Part shown: one piece after another, positions 1 through 6,792 of the stretch
Layout of the letters: every line of letters starts with the position of its first letter
Numbering within the stretch: position 1 is the stretch's first letter
Source: Cellvibrionales bacterium UBA2511
Lineage (GTDB): Bacteria; Pseudomonadota; Gammaproteobacteria; Pseudomonadales; Porticoccaceae
Direction of reading: 5' to 3'
Length of the DNA: 7,145 nt
Assembly: GCA_002341315.1 (NCBI GenBank)
Contig: DDNV01000018.1
Coordinates: forward strand, 2,221 to 9,365
Translations under genes and position numbers: made by a program
Notes under the pieces: model-generated
Told to the model about the DNA's origin: nothing
What the model saw: the letters and a program-made list of their open reading frames with translations, nothing else
The model's database searches: none

Positions 1-1683
1 CATTGCCGCATGACGCACCCCTTCTACTGCCGGTGTCTTGACTGCCACATAAAGCTGCGCTTTGGGCACCCGATAAAAATGATCGGCGTAGTGCCACAAC
101 CGGTAATCTGGCTGCTTGACCAACAGCTCAGCCAATCCTGGTTCAGAGGCCTTATTTGGATGTTTCAGAGAAAAACGCTCGGGAATAAAGGGGTTTTTTC
201 CAGGCAACGACAGGTCAGTGGTCGCCGCCACAGGCTGTATTTTCGGTAGCGGTTCAACTTTGTAGGGCACCTGATAGAGAGTCGTCGCTGCGTTGGTTTC
301 AACTTCCGGTGCAGCCAATAACACCATGGCATTATCCGCTGTCATACGGGAAGCCATATCGGCGATCAGCCCGGCATCATAAAGATCCATGCGGTAGGGC
401 CCACGGAGCACTTCAGTGTAGGGGTATTGATGAAGGCGATTGGCCAGACGACTCACCCTATGCACCGGGTCATCCTGCTCCATGTAACGAAACTGCATGT
501 TTGCCAGCGCGCCCTGCTCGTCAAAACGCCACTGGGAAATCCCCTCATCAGCAACCAGATCGATCTGGCGGAATACCAGTGACAGCACCTGTTGCCAGTT
601 TGCGTAACCCTCCGGTGTCAAGCCAACCGTCACACTGAAACTGCTGCCGCTGGTATCGGAAATACCCTGGCCGGCCCGCAGGTTCTCGGCCCAGCCCCTG
701 TTTTTCAACAGCCAAAGCAGACTGCCCTTACCCTCGTGACCGATCAGATTGCCAAGATAGCCGAGCGGTTGTTCACGTTGATACTGATCCACTGCCGGCA
801 GGGGAAAGGTGATGGACAACTCCCGCATCTCACGAACGGGTTGCACAGAGACCAGCTTCGGCGGCTCACCCGGTTCCAACAGTGGTTTGCCATGCTTTGG
901 CTGCTGGCTGGCATGGTTGGGCACATTGGCAAAGCGGTCTCTGACCATGGCTTCCAACTGATCCAGAGGCTGTGGCGCCAAAACCACGAGGGCCATCCGG
1001 TTGGCTGAATAGTGCGCCTTGTAAAAAGAGAGCAGGTCCTCGCGAAGCTGACCCTTTTCATCCGCCAGCGTATCCAGATTACCGACGCTGAATTTGGCTG
1101 CCGGGTGTGCCGGATTGACGACCTGGCTGTAGACATCCATCTGGCGGCGGTAATCATCTTTGATGCGGGCCTTGTACTCTGAATGCACTGCATTCTTTTC
1201 ACGCTCTACATAATCTGCATTAAACAGTGGCGCGACAAAAAACCGTGAAAACCGGTCCAGAGCCGGCTCAAAATGCGCCGGATCAATATCAAAGAAATAG
1301 TTGGTGTGCTCGAACGACGTATAGGCATTGTGCTGCCCACCGTGCTGGCCGATGAATGCCTGATACTCGTCTGGCTCGGGGTATTTGTCCGTACCCAGAA
1401 ACAGCATATGCTCAAGAAAATGTGCCAGCCCCTGACGTCGAACAGGGTCATGCGAACTGCCCACGAAGACATCCAGTGCCGCCGCCGCCTTGTCCGCATC
1501 GGGATCGGAGACAAGCAGGACCTGAAGCGTATTGGGCAATGTCAGATGGCGGTAGACAGACTGATCATTTTCACTGCGGGCAATATCACTATCACTGGAG
1601 GACTGAGGCGAAAAAGAGGTCGCCTCACTGTAAGCTCCGGCAACACAAAACAGACAGACAAATACAACAACAAGTCTTTTCAT
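1..1683 (-). CDS. ptrA: Periplasmic M16-family zinc metalloprotease (pitrilysin/insulinase type), C-terminus beyond the left edge
   Basis: One frame stays open from ATG at 1683 to base 1 (561 residues, no stop), so the gene is intact here and cut by the window. Residues 1-19 look like a Sec signal peptide (MKR, hydrophobic stretch, AYS), with no convincing lipobox. The inverted zinc motif HFLEH is at 88-92 (ligands H88 and H92, catalytic E91). ERE-KNAVHSE follows at 160-169, giving E162 and the third ligand E169: the HxxEH-x76-E spacing and numbering I recall for E. coli pitrilysin. NPAHP and KFSVGNLDTL, typical of the family, come next, then the second and part of the third M16 domain. Family members of about 930-960 residues degrade peptides and small proteins in the periplasm. 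The gene starts 23 bases after perM and probably shares its transcript. The ribosome site is weak (GGA about 6 bases upstream); an overlapping ATG at about 1692 is out of frame. Family assignment is firm; the symbol is by similarity to E. coli. Confidence 0.93.
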   Translation of the reverse strand, partial: MKRLVVVFVCLFCVAGAYSEATSFSPQSSSDSDIARSENDQSVYRHLTLPNTLQVLLVSDPDADKAAAALDVFVGSSHDPVRRQGLAHFLEHMLFLGTDKYPEPDEYQAFIGQHGGQHNAYTSFEHTNYFFDIDPAHFEPALDRFSRFFVAPLFNADYVEREKNAVHSEYKARIKDDYRRQMDVYSQVVNPAHPAAKFSVGNLDTLADEKGQLREDLLSFYKAHYSANRMALVVLAPQPLDQLEAMVRDRFANVPNHASQQPKHGKPLLEPGEPPKLVSVQPVREMRELSITFPLPAVDQYQREQPLGYLGNLIGHEGKGSLLWLLKNRGWAENLRAGQGISDTSGSSFSVTVGLTPEGYANWQQVLSLVFRQIDLVADEGISQWRFDEQGALANMQFRYMEQDDPVHRVSRLANRLHQYPYTEVLRGPYRMDLYDAGLIADMASRMTADNAMVLLAAPEVETNAATTLYQVPYKVEPLPKIQPVAATTDLSLPGKNPFIPERFSLKHPNKASEPGLAELLVKQPDYRLWHYADHFYRVPKAQLYVAVKTPAVEGVRHAAM

Positions 1684-1706
1684 GGAATTCCATCTTATGG
1701 GTAAAG

Positions 1707-2777
1707 TTACTCCGACAACGGGTTCGGCAAATCAGTTCGCGGCCAGGCGTTATAAAGCGCCTTGACCAGCGTGGCGAGGGGAATGGCAAAAAACACCCCC
1801 CAGAAACCCCACAGGCCGCCAAACACCAGGACCGCGAGGATAATCGCAATGGGATGAAGGTTAACAGCTTCCGAAAACAGTAGTGGCACCAACACATTAC
1901 CATCCAGCGCCTGAATAATCCCGTAACCCACCATCAGCCAGAGCAGTTCCGAGCCAAACCCCCACTGAAAGTAACCCACGGCGGCGATTGGAAAAGTGAC
2001 GATCATCGCTCCGATATAGGGTATCACTACTGACAATCCCACCAGGAGTCCCAGCAGAGCAGCATATTGCAATCCCATAAAAAGAAAAAAGACGTAGCTG
2101 ACCAGCCCCACCACCAGTATTTCAATGGCTTTGCCACGCACATAATTGGCCATTTGCAGGTTCATTTCATGCCAGATCCGCCACATGACAGGCCGCTCCT
2201 GGGGCAGCATAGAGGCGAGCAGGTCCAACAGCTCCTCCTTGTCTTTCAGCATAAAAAATACCAGCAGCGGAACCAGTACCAGATAGACCATCATGATGAC
2301 CAGGCTGGGAAAGGTACTGAAAGAAAAACTCACCAGTCGCTCTGCCATACTCGCCACTTCCTTTGATGCCTGACCCAGCAACTCTTTCAGCTGGGACTCT
2401 GAAATGAGGTGCGGATACTCTTCGGGAAGCAACAGCAGGACACTTTGCCAGTGCCGTATCATGTCCGGAATTTCACTGGCAAGATTGGCGGCCTGACGTC
2501 CGATCAGGGGCAGAACGACGATCAGAATCGTGAGGAATACACCGACAAACAACAGGAATACCAGCACCACCGCAACCAGACGGGGTACTCTCCATCTAAC
2601 CAGACGATTGACACCACCCTGGAGCAGAAAAGCAAAAATAATGGCTGCAACAAAAGGGGCCAGAATCTGGCCAAAGGTGACCATAACGACCAACGCAATC
2701 ACCAGCATCAAAGCCAGCAATACCGCTTCTTCTTCACCAAAGTAGCGGTCGACCCAAGTGCCAAGCACTTTCCACAT
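1707..2777 (-). CDS. perM: PerM / AI-2E-family membrane transporter (putative permease)
   Basis: The 356-residue protein matches the usual length (E. coli PerM, about 353). It shows the family layout: hydrophobic segments at about 18-34, 38-53 and 67-92, a soluble stretch at about 93-155, then further segments at about 157-177, 219-268, 277-290 and 309-340. Family signatures are visible: the VIPYIGA turn at 251-257, NVLVPLLFSEAVNLHP at 294-309, and the glycine-rich GGLWGFWGVFFAIPLA at 320-335. The family includes TqsA and PerM and acts in the inner membrane. Substrates differ between members, so AI-2 export should not be assumed. The start is supported by AGGA eight bases before the ATG. It lies divergent to bepA, as in E. 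coli, and leads an apparent two-gene unit with the M16 protease. Family is certain; substrate is unknown. Confidence 0.93.
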   Translation of the reverse strand: MWKVLGTWVDRYFGEEEAVLLALMLVIALVVMVTFGQILAPFVAAIIFAFLLQGGVNRLVRWRVPRLVAVVLVFLLFVGVFLTILIVVLPLIGRQAANLASEIPDMIRHWQSVLLLLPEEYPHLISESQLKELLGQASKEVASMAERLVSFSFSTFPSLVIMMVYLVLVPLLVFFMLKDKEELLDLLASMLPQERPVMWRIWHEMNLQMANYVRGKAIEILVVGLVSYVFFLFMGLQYAALLGLLVGLSVVIPYIGAMIVTFPIAAVGYFQWGFGSELLWLMVGYGIIQALDGNVLVPLLFSEAVNLHPIAIILAVLVFGGLWGFWGVFFAIPLATLVKALYNAWPRTDLPNPLSE

Positions 2778-2818
2778 AGCATTTTTCCTGTCGGGGCAAT
2801 TAAAAAATTACAAAAATC

Positions 2819-2847
2819 AGATTACGAAATCATTACCAGTGCATCAA
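2819..2847 (-). promoter_or_regulatory. Candidate sigma-70 promoter for perM and the M16 protease gene
   Basis: On the minus strand, TTGATG (2842-2847) and TAATCT (2819-2824) are separated by 17 bases. The -10 box lies about 42 bases before the perM start, which leaves room for a short leader and the AGGA ribosome site. Matches to consensus are 4/6 and 3/6, so this is a plausible but weak prediction. Confidence 0.35.
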
Positions 2848-3012
2848 GGACTGGTGAAACATCTGCGATGTGGTCGGTTTTTTCAGATGAAAACGCACGA
2901 ATCCGCATGAATTAGGTCATAGAGTTGCGTTACTATCCAGAGAAATTGTCACCCTCTCACATATCACTTTCACGTATTAATGGATGTTCAAGCAGTGCAC
3001 ACAGGCTCCATC

Positions 3013-4446
3013 ATGTTTTTCCTGAACCGGTTAATGCTGACCGTGCTGCTGATCGCGCCGGCACACAGCGCCAATATTGAGTTGCCAGCGCTGGGCGATA
3101 CCGCCTCAGCCATTATCTCACAGCAACAGGAATTTGAACTCGGACAGGCCTGGCTGCGAGCCTACCGCAGCAGGATCTCCGAATACAACGATCCCCAACT
3201 GTATGATTACCTGGAGGGACTACTCTACCAACTCGCCGCCCACAGCGAATTAAAAGATCACCGCCTATCACTGGTGACGATCAATAATCCATCAATGAAC
3301 GCCTTCGCGGTTCCGGGTGGCGTTATTGGCGTACACACGGGGTTGTTCCGCTACGCCAAGACCGAACACCAGATCGCCTCTGTGCTGGCCCATGAGCTGG
3401 CTCACCTCAGCCAGCGGCATTTTGCCCGCCGGGTCGAACAACAGCGCAAGAACGCGACCACCACGATGGCTGCCATGCTGGCCAGCCTCGTGATTGCCGC
3501 CACTGTGGGCGGTGATGCCGGGATGGCCGCGATGACCGCCAGTCAGGCTCACAGCATGGAAAATGCCATGCGTTACAGCCGTCAAAACGAACAGGAAGCC
3601 GATCGACTCGGCATCCAGACAATTTACGCCGCCGGTATGGACCCGAAAGGTGTCTCCGCCATGTTCGAGCAAATGCTGCGGGCAACCCGCTACACCGGCA
3701 GCAAACCGCCAGAATTTCTGCTCACCCACCCACTGACGGAAAATCGCGTTGCAGACGCCAAAAACCGCGTCAGTCAATTTCCGTTAAAACATTATCCGGA
3801 TAATATTGAATATCACTTGATGCGGGCCCGCGCGCTGGTTGCCATCGAAAAAAATGCGGCGGCATCGCTCAACCGCTTCAACAGCGAACTGGAAGGCGAC
3901 AGCCTCAATAAGGATGCCTCTCGCTACGGCCTGGTTTTGGCGCACATGGGGCTGGGGAACTTCGATGATGCAAGAAAAAACCTCAGCCAGTTAATTAGCT
4001 CATCGCCCGATAGACTCACTTACCTATTGGCTGAGATCGAAATTGACCGCCGGGAAGGGAAATATATTTCGGCCATCGAGAAGGCGCAAAACCTTTTGCG
4101 CCACAATTCGAAAAGTTATGCGCTCAGGATGATGCTGGCCGAAGTTTACCTCAAGGCCAACCAGTTCACCGAGTCTGAAAAAGTGCTTGAAGAGCTGGCC
4201 CAGCGCTACCCCGATCGACCCTACGTCTGGTTTCAGCTGGCGGAAGTCAGTGGTCTGGCCGGCGATATCGCCGGAGTACACAAGGCCCGCGCGCAATATT
4301 TTATTCTCAACGGGGTATTTGACAAGGCCAGGGAACAACTGGGTTATGCCAGAAAACTGCTGGTTCACGATTATCAGGAGACTGCCATTATTGACCAGCA
4401 GCTGAGAGATCTGGCCGATTTGCAGGAAAAGATGAAAAACTTCTAG
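3013..4446 (+). CDS. bepA: BepA-like periplasmic M48 metalloprotease/chaperone with C-terminal TPR repeats
   Basis: This is a secreted M48 zinc protease. E. coli BepA (YfgC, 487 residues) helps assemble LptD and degrades stalled outer-membrane proteins at the BAM complex. From the chosen start the protein has 477 residues: signal peptide at about 1-19 (MFFLNRLM, hydrophobic core, AHS), M48 domain at about 40-255, and an alpha-helical TPR region at about 260-475. Zinc motif HELAH is at 127-131. The third ligand lies in NEQEADRLGIQ (E195). LLTHPLTE carries H239, equivalent to the regulatory His246 switch of E. coli. An upstream in-frame ATG at 2980 would give 488 residues, but it has no ribosome site and adds an acidic stretch before the signal peptide. 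The ATG at 3013 has AGG seven bases upstream. I saw no clear sigma-E box (GGAACTT) upstream. The gene converges on nadA 45 bases downstream. Function is confident; the start less so. Confidence 0.93.
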   Translation: MFFLNRLMLTVLLIAPAHSANIELPALGDTASAIISQQQEFELGQAWLRAYRSRISEYNDPQLYDYLEGLLYQLAAHSELKDHRLSLVTINNPSMNAFAVPGGVIGVHTGLFRYAKTEHQIASVLAHELAHLSQRHFARRVEQQRKNATTTMAAMLASLVIAATVGGDAGMAAMTASQAHSMENAMRYSRQNEQEADRLGIQTIYAAGMDPKGVSAMFEQMLRATRYTGSKPPEFLLTHPLTENRVADAKNRVSQFPLKHYPDNIEYHLMRARALVAIEKNAAASLNRFNSELEGDSLNKDASRYGLVLAHMGLGNFDDARKNLSQLISSSPDRLTYLLAEIEIDRREGKYISAIEKAQNLLRHNSKSYALRMMLAEVYLKANQFTESEKVLEELAQRYPDRPYVWFQLAEVSGLAGDIAGVHKARAQYFILNGVFDKAREQLGYARKLLVHDYQETAIIDQQLRDLADLQEKMKNF

Positions 4447-4491
4447 GGGTGACAGCTGCAAGTCAAGCAGTCTGCCCGGCGTTGCAGAGAG

Positions 4492-5565
4492 TTACGACTC
4501 GGCCAACTGCTGCTCGCGAAATGCCAGCATCCGCTGCAGAGATACCATTGCGCGCCGGCCAACCGCTGGGTCCACATGAATCTCGTTGGTGCCGTGCTCA
4601 AGTGACTCCATCAGGTTCTCCAGATGATTCATGGCCATCCAGGGACAATGGGCACAACTCCGGCAGGTGGCTCCCTCACCGGCAGTGGGCGCAATAATCA
4701 ATTCTTTGTCCGGCGCCGCCTGCTGCATCTTGTAAAAAATACCGCTATCCGTGGCAACAATCATCTGCTGGTTGGGCAGGGTCCTGGCAGCCTCGATCAG
4801 TTGTGAGGTGGATCCCACCACATCGGCAATGGCCACCATCGCTTCCGGGGATTCAGGGTGAACCAGAATAGCGGCACCGGGGTAGAGCTGTTTGATACTG
4901 AGCACCCCCCGGGCCTTGAACTCCTCGTGGACAATACAACTGCCATCCCACAACAGCATGTCCGCGCCGGTTTTTTTCTGCACGTAGCTGCCGAGATATT
5001 TGTCGGGTGCCCAGAGAACCTTCTCACCACAGCTGTCCAGGTAATCCACCACATCCAGCGCAATACTGGATGTTACCACCCAGTCCGCACGCGCCTTTAC
5101 CTCCGCCGAAGTGTTCGCGTAAACAACCACCGTGCGATCTGGGTTTTCATCGCAGAAATCATTGAAATCATTGGCAGGGCAGCCGATATCCAGAGAGCAG
5201 GTTGCTTCCAGAGTAGGCATCAGTACCGTTTTTTCCGGATTCAGAATTTTCGCGGTTTCGCCCATAAACCTGACGCCGGCCACGATCAGGGTGGAAGCCG
5301 GGTGATCATGGCCAAAGCGGGCCATTTCCAGAGAATCCGAGACCAGCCCACCCGTCTCTTCAGCTAAAGACTGAATGACCGGATCTGTGTAGTAGTGTGC
5401 CACGATAACTGCATTGCGCTCTTTCAACAGCCGCTTGATCGAAGTCCGATATACGGCCTCTTGCTCGGGCGTGTAGCGAGGCTCCTCATGCAATTTACCC
5501 AAGTACTGTTCGACCACCTCACGGTGATCAGAATCGCTGGCAATATGGAGTTTTGGATCTTTCAT
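4492..5565 (-). CDS. nadA: Quinolinate synthase A
   Basis: NadA condenses iminoaspartate (made by NadB) with dihydroxyacetone phosphate to give quinolinate, the precursor of NAD, in the cytoplasm. The 357 residues fit the family (E. coli 347). Visible signatures are AHYYTDP at 56-62, [16 protein letters not shown] at 97-112, LEATCSLD at 119-126, and [16 protein letters not shown] at 298-313. The three [4Fe-4S] ligands expected from E. coli (C113, C200, C297) correspond to C123, C210 and C307, a constant offset of ten. C301 and C304 complete the CxxCxxC motif near the C-terminus. Few bases near the ATG match a ribosome site (the leader there is TCGGTTTTTT), so translation may be modest or the start slightly different. 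The gene stands alone between convergent bepA and the tRNA-Lys downstream region. nadB is not in the window. Confidence 0.97.
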   Translation of the reverse strand: MKDPKLHIASDSDHREVVEQYLGKLHEEPRYTPEQEAVYRTSIKRLLKERNAVIVAHYYTDPVIQSLAEETGGLVSDSLEMARFGHDHPASTLIVAGVRFMGETAKILNPEKTVLMPTLEATCSLDIGCPANDFNDFCDENPDRTVVVYANTSAEVKARADWVVTSSIALDVVDYLDSCGEKVLWAPDKYLGSYVQKKTGADMLLWDGSCIVHEEFKARGVLSIKQLYPGAAILVHPESPEAMVAIADVVGSTSQLIEAARTLPNQQMIVATDSGIFYKMQQAAPDKELIIAPTAGEGATCRSCAHCPWMAMNHLENLMESLEHGTNEIHVDPAVGRRAMVSLQRMLAFREQQLAES

Positions 5566-5599
5566 AAAAAACCGAGATTAAATACTACGCAAGAATTTT

Positions 5600-5629
5600 A
5601 CCATAGATACCAGATCCCTCTGTTGCCAA
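5600..5629 (-). promoter_or_regulatory. nadA: Candidate promoter of nadA
   Basis: Minus-strand TTGGCA (5624-5629, 5/6) and TATGGT (5600-5605, 4/6) are 18 bases apart, with the -10 box 34 bases before the nadA start. The tRNA-side terminator at 5755-5778 lies upstream, so nadA appears insulated from tRNA read-through and probably needs this promoter. No binding site for an NAD regulator was recognised. Confidence 0.45.
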
Positions 5630-5754
5630 TTTGACTGAGTGTGTCTGATCATTTTGACCCTGACAAACAACCGCCGTTCACGACCCGAACCCTCAGGTCC
5701 GCTTAAAATACTCCGGCACCTTGAGAATGGCGGCCTCTATTCCTCGCGCACAGA

Positions 5755-5778
5755 TAAAAAAGCCGGGGCAAGCCCGGC
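5755..5778 (-). terminator. Intrinsic terminator after the detached tRNA 3' end
   Basis: Minus-strand stem GCCGGG / CCCGGC (5773-5778 with 5762-5767), five-base loop, followed directly by six T (5756-5761). It lies 10-12 bases beyond the tRNA-end copy at 5788-5808 and would stop transcription coming from tRNA-Lys before nadA. Confidence 0.75.
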
Positions 5779-5787
5779 ATTTCTGTA

Positions 5788-5808
5788 TTTGGTGGGTCGT
5801 GCTGGATT
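5788..5808 (-). repeat. Detached copy of the 3' end of tRNA-Lys (19-21 bases)
   Basis: TGGTGGGTCGTGCTGGATT at 5790-5808 matches the 3' end of tRNA-Lys at 5977-5995 in 18 of 19 bases, and the two T before it match as well. It covers the CCA end, the 3' acceptor strand, the 3' T-stem strand and the edge of the T loop. Similarity stops sharply after ATT, where GACTC replaces CGAAC. No 5' half, D arm or anticodon is present, so this is a fragment and not a second gene. It is either the tRNA-derived part of an rtT-like repeat or an att-type duplication left by integration into the tRNA gene. Confidence 0.85.
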
Positions 5809-5811
5809 GAC

Positions 5812-5891
5812 TCAAAACAGTTTGTCACTGTTTTGACCCCTAGGGGCTTCGCGGTCTACGACCGCTCGGTCCAAACGCCTGACGGCGTTTG
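5812..5891. repeat. Array of four consecutive perfect hairpins
   Basis: Four inverted repeats follow one another within 80 bases. They are TCAAAACAGT / ACTGTTTTGA (5812-5821 with 5827-5836, loop of 5), CCCCTAGGGG (5837-5846, no loop), GCGGTC / GACCGC (5851-5856 with 5860-5865, loop of 3) and CAAACGCC / GGCGTTTG (5872-5879 with 5884-5891, loop of 4). All stems are perfect, while their sequences differ, so this is no simple tandem repeat. Transcribed from the tRNA-Lys side, it would form a highly structured RNA. The region is free of credible coding sequence. Confidence 0.75.
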
Positions 5892-5933
5892 TCGAACCAC
5901 GCTTTAACGAACGAATCCACAACAAATCGCCTA

Positions 5934-5974
5934 CCAATAAAAAGGCCGCCCCATTGGGGCGGCCTTTTTATTGG
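5934..5974 (-). terminator. tRNA-Lys terminator with a perfect 19-base-pair stem (bidirectional)
   Basis: CCAATAAAAAGGCCGCCCC (5934-5952) and GGGGCGGCCTTTTTATTGG (5956-5974) are exact inverse complements around a 3-base loop (ATT). On the minus strand the GC-rich core is followed by TTTTTATT, a classical terminator, two bases beyond the encoded CCA of tRNA-Lys. The symmetric A and T tracts would let it work on the plus strand too, although no plus-strand gene is seen to need it. Confidence 0.88.
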
Positions 5975-5976
5975 TT

Positions 5977-6052
5977 TGGTGGGCCGTGCTGGATTCGAAC
6001 CAGCGACCAATTGGTTAAAAGCCAACTGCTCTACCAACTGAGCTAACGACCC
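5977..6052 (-). tRNA. tRNA-Lys (anticodon UUU), CCA encoded
   Basis: The 76 bases fold as a full cloverleaf on the minus strand. The acceptor pairs GGGTCGT with ACGGCCC, the D stem GCTC with GAGC, and the anticodon stem GTTGG with CCAAT. The loop is CTTTTAA, with anticodon TTT at 6017-6019. The T arm is GCTGG-TTCGAAT-CCAGC, and the gene ends in discriminator A plus CCA. It is very close to E. coli tRNA-Lys(UUU). Acceptor pair 4-69 is U-G in place of U-A; the detached 3' copy at 5788-5808 would give U-A. The gene lies 47 bases after queC on the same strand and is followed almost at once by a strong terminator. Confidence 0.97.
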
Positions 6053-6067
6053 TCAGAAGAGGCGCAT

Positions 6068-6095
6068 ATCTTACTTATGGGGAGTCAAAAATCAA
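6068..6095 (-). promoter_or_regulatory. Candidate promoter of tRNA-Lys with a GC-rich discriminator
   Basis: In the short queC-tRNA gap the minus strand has TTGATT (6090-6095, 4/6) and TAAGAT (6068-6073, 4/6) 16 bases apart, followed by GCGCC (6061-6065). GC-rich discriminators are typical of stable-RNA promoters under stringent control, so this fits its position. The tRNA may still also be made by read-through from queC, as no terminator is seen between them. Confidence 0.4.
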
Positions 6096-6099
6096 GTGT

Positions 6100-6792
6100 T
6101 TATTCTGTACCGACATAACGGGTGGGATCTGGCAACCCGGCCTCCTGAAAACCCGATTTTCTCAGCCGACAACTATCACATCGACCGCAGGCAAAACCTC
6201 GCTCGTTCGCCTGATAGCAGGAGACCGTTTCTGCATAATCGACCCCCGCCAGCGTGCCCTGAAGGATAATTTCTGCTTTGGTGAGATTAATCAGCGGTTT
6301 GTTGATTCGGAGGTAATGTCCTTCAATCCCTGCTTTGGTGGCGAGATTGGCCATTTTTTCAAAGGCTTCGATGTAGTCGAGACGACAATCCGGATAACCG
6401 GAATAATCCACCGCGTTGACCCCGATGAAAATATCCTGGGCACCCAGCACCTCTGCCCAACCCAGCGCAATGGAGAGAAATACCGTATTGCGGGCCGGCA
6501 CGTACGTCACGGGAATGCCGCTGGTCTGCTCCTCCGGCACATCGATACGGTCATCGGTCAGGGCAGAGCCACCAATGGCCCTCAGATCCAGTTTAATGAC
6601 CTTGTGTTCCTCGGCCCCCAGCTGTTCAGAACAGCGCCGGGCGGCGACCAGTTCTGCCTGGGCCCGCTGCCCGTAATCAAAGCTCAGGGTATAGCAGCTG
6701 AATCCCTGACTTTTTGCCAGCGCCAGTACCGTCGTTGAATCCAGGCCGCCGGATACCAGTACCACGGCCCTGTTATTTTCGTTCACAGTCAT
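6100..6792 (-). CDS. queC: 7-cyano-7-deazaguanine (preQ0) synthase QueC
   Basis: QueC converts 7-carboxy-7-deazaguanine to preQ0 using ATP and ammonia, on the route to queuosine in the wobble position of GUN-anticodon tRNAs. The 230 residues match the family. An N-type ATP pyrophosphatase P-loop SGGLDST is at 14-20 and FDYGQR at 38-43. [19 protein letters not shown] and [14 protein letters not shown], typical of the family, lie in the centre. The zinc-binding cysteines appear as SCYQ (C192) and CGRCDSC (C202, C205, C208). Its ATG directly follows the queE stop (TGAATG), with GGGA about six bases before it, so translation of the two is probably coupled. The protein is cytoplasmic. No sign of damage. 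Confidence 0.97.
   Translation of the reverse strand: MTVNENNRAVVLVSGGLDSTTVLALAKSQGFSCYTLSFDYGQRAQAELVAARRCSEQLGAEEHKVIKLDLRAIGGSALTDDRIDVPEEQTSGIPVTYVPARNTVFLSIALGWAEVLGAQDIFIGVNAVDYSGYPDCRLDYIEAFEKMANLATKAGIEGHYLRINKPLINLTKAEIILQGTLAGVDYAETVSCYQANERGFACGRCDSCRLRKSGFQEAGLPDPTRYVGTE

Larger units (their letters stand above)
5631..5995 (-). repeat. Two diverged tandem units downstream of tRNA-Lys (rtT-like repeat region)
   Basis: Short blocks recur in the same order at near-constant spacing. TTGACT occurs at 5631 and 5807 (offset 176). TTTTGACCC occurs at 5652 and 5831 (179). CGCCGTTCACGACC at 5672 matches CGCGGTCTACGACC at 5850 in 11 of 14 bases (178). CTCAGGTCC at 5692 matches CTCGGTCC at 5865 (172-173). 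ATAAAAA leading into a terminator stem occurs at 5754 and 5937 (183), and TGGTGGG of the tRNA end at 5790 and 5977 (187). Read on the minus strand, each unit runs: tRNA 3' end, terminator, filler, then these blocks. E. coli tyrT is followed by similar 178-base rtT repeats, each carrying 19 bases of the tRNA 3' end (from memory). Much of the filler does not align, so homology of the two units is an inference from short matches. Confidence 0.5.

Noticed and set aside
744..1514. Two adjacent minus-strand frames suggesting a frameshifted gene
   Set aside because: Both lie out of frame with the continuous M16 protease frame, which is open without a stop from 1683 to base 1 and carries all zinc-site residues.
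2881..2947. Possible bepA promoter with TACTAT at 2931-2936
   Set aside because: No acceptable -35 box at 16-18 bases, no extended -10 and no sigma-E-type box was found, so I could not support it.
4447..4491. Possible terminator between convergent bepA and nadA (TCTGC / GCAGA, 4471-4488)
   Set aside because: Only a 5-base-pair stem with an 8-base loop and no T tract on either strand.
5631..5660. Possible NAD-regulator operator upstream of nadA (TTTGACT and TTTTGACCC, TGATCA palindrome)
   Set aside because: The elements are explained by the repeat unit, which recurs at 5807-5839 away from nadA, and they match no operator I know.
5697..5761. Minus-strand reading EAAILKVPEYFKRT followed by a stop, resembling a gene end
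   Set aside because: The frame runs back through a terminator and the tRNA fragment, has no start, and is short enough to arise by chance. It may be part of the repeat unit.
5639..5836. Plus-strand open frame of 65 codons
   Set aside because: It crosses the terminator and the orphan tRNA end, has no ribosome site or recognisable domain, and overlaps the repeat structure.
5840..6037. Minus-strand open frame of 65 codons across tRNA-Lys
   Set aside because: Its LVAGSNPARPTKP-like string is simply the translated T arm and acceptor end of the tRNA, and the rest runs through the terminator and hairpins. This is a common false gene.
5990..6052. CRISPR array or integron attC sites in the non-coding region
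   Set aside because: No regular repeat-spacer pattern, no cas or integrase gene, and the hairpins lack the attC core motifs.
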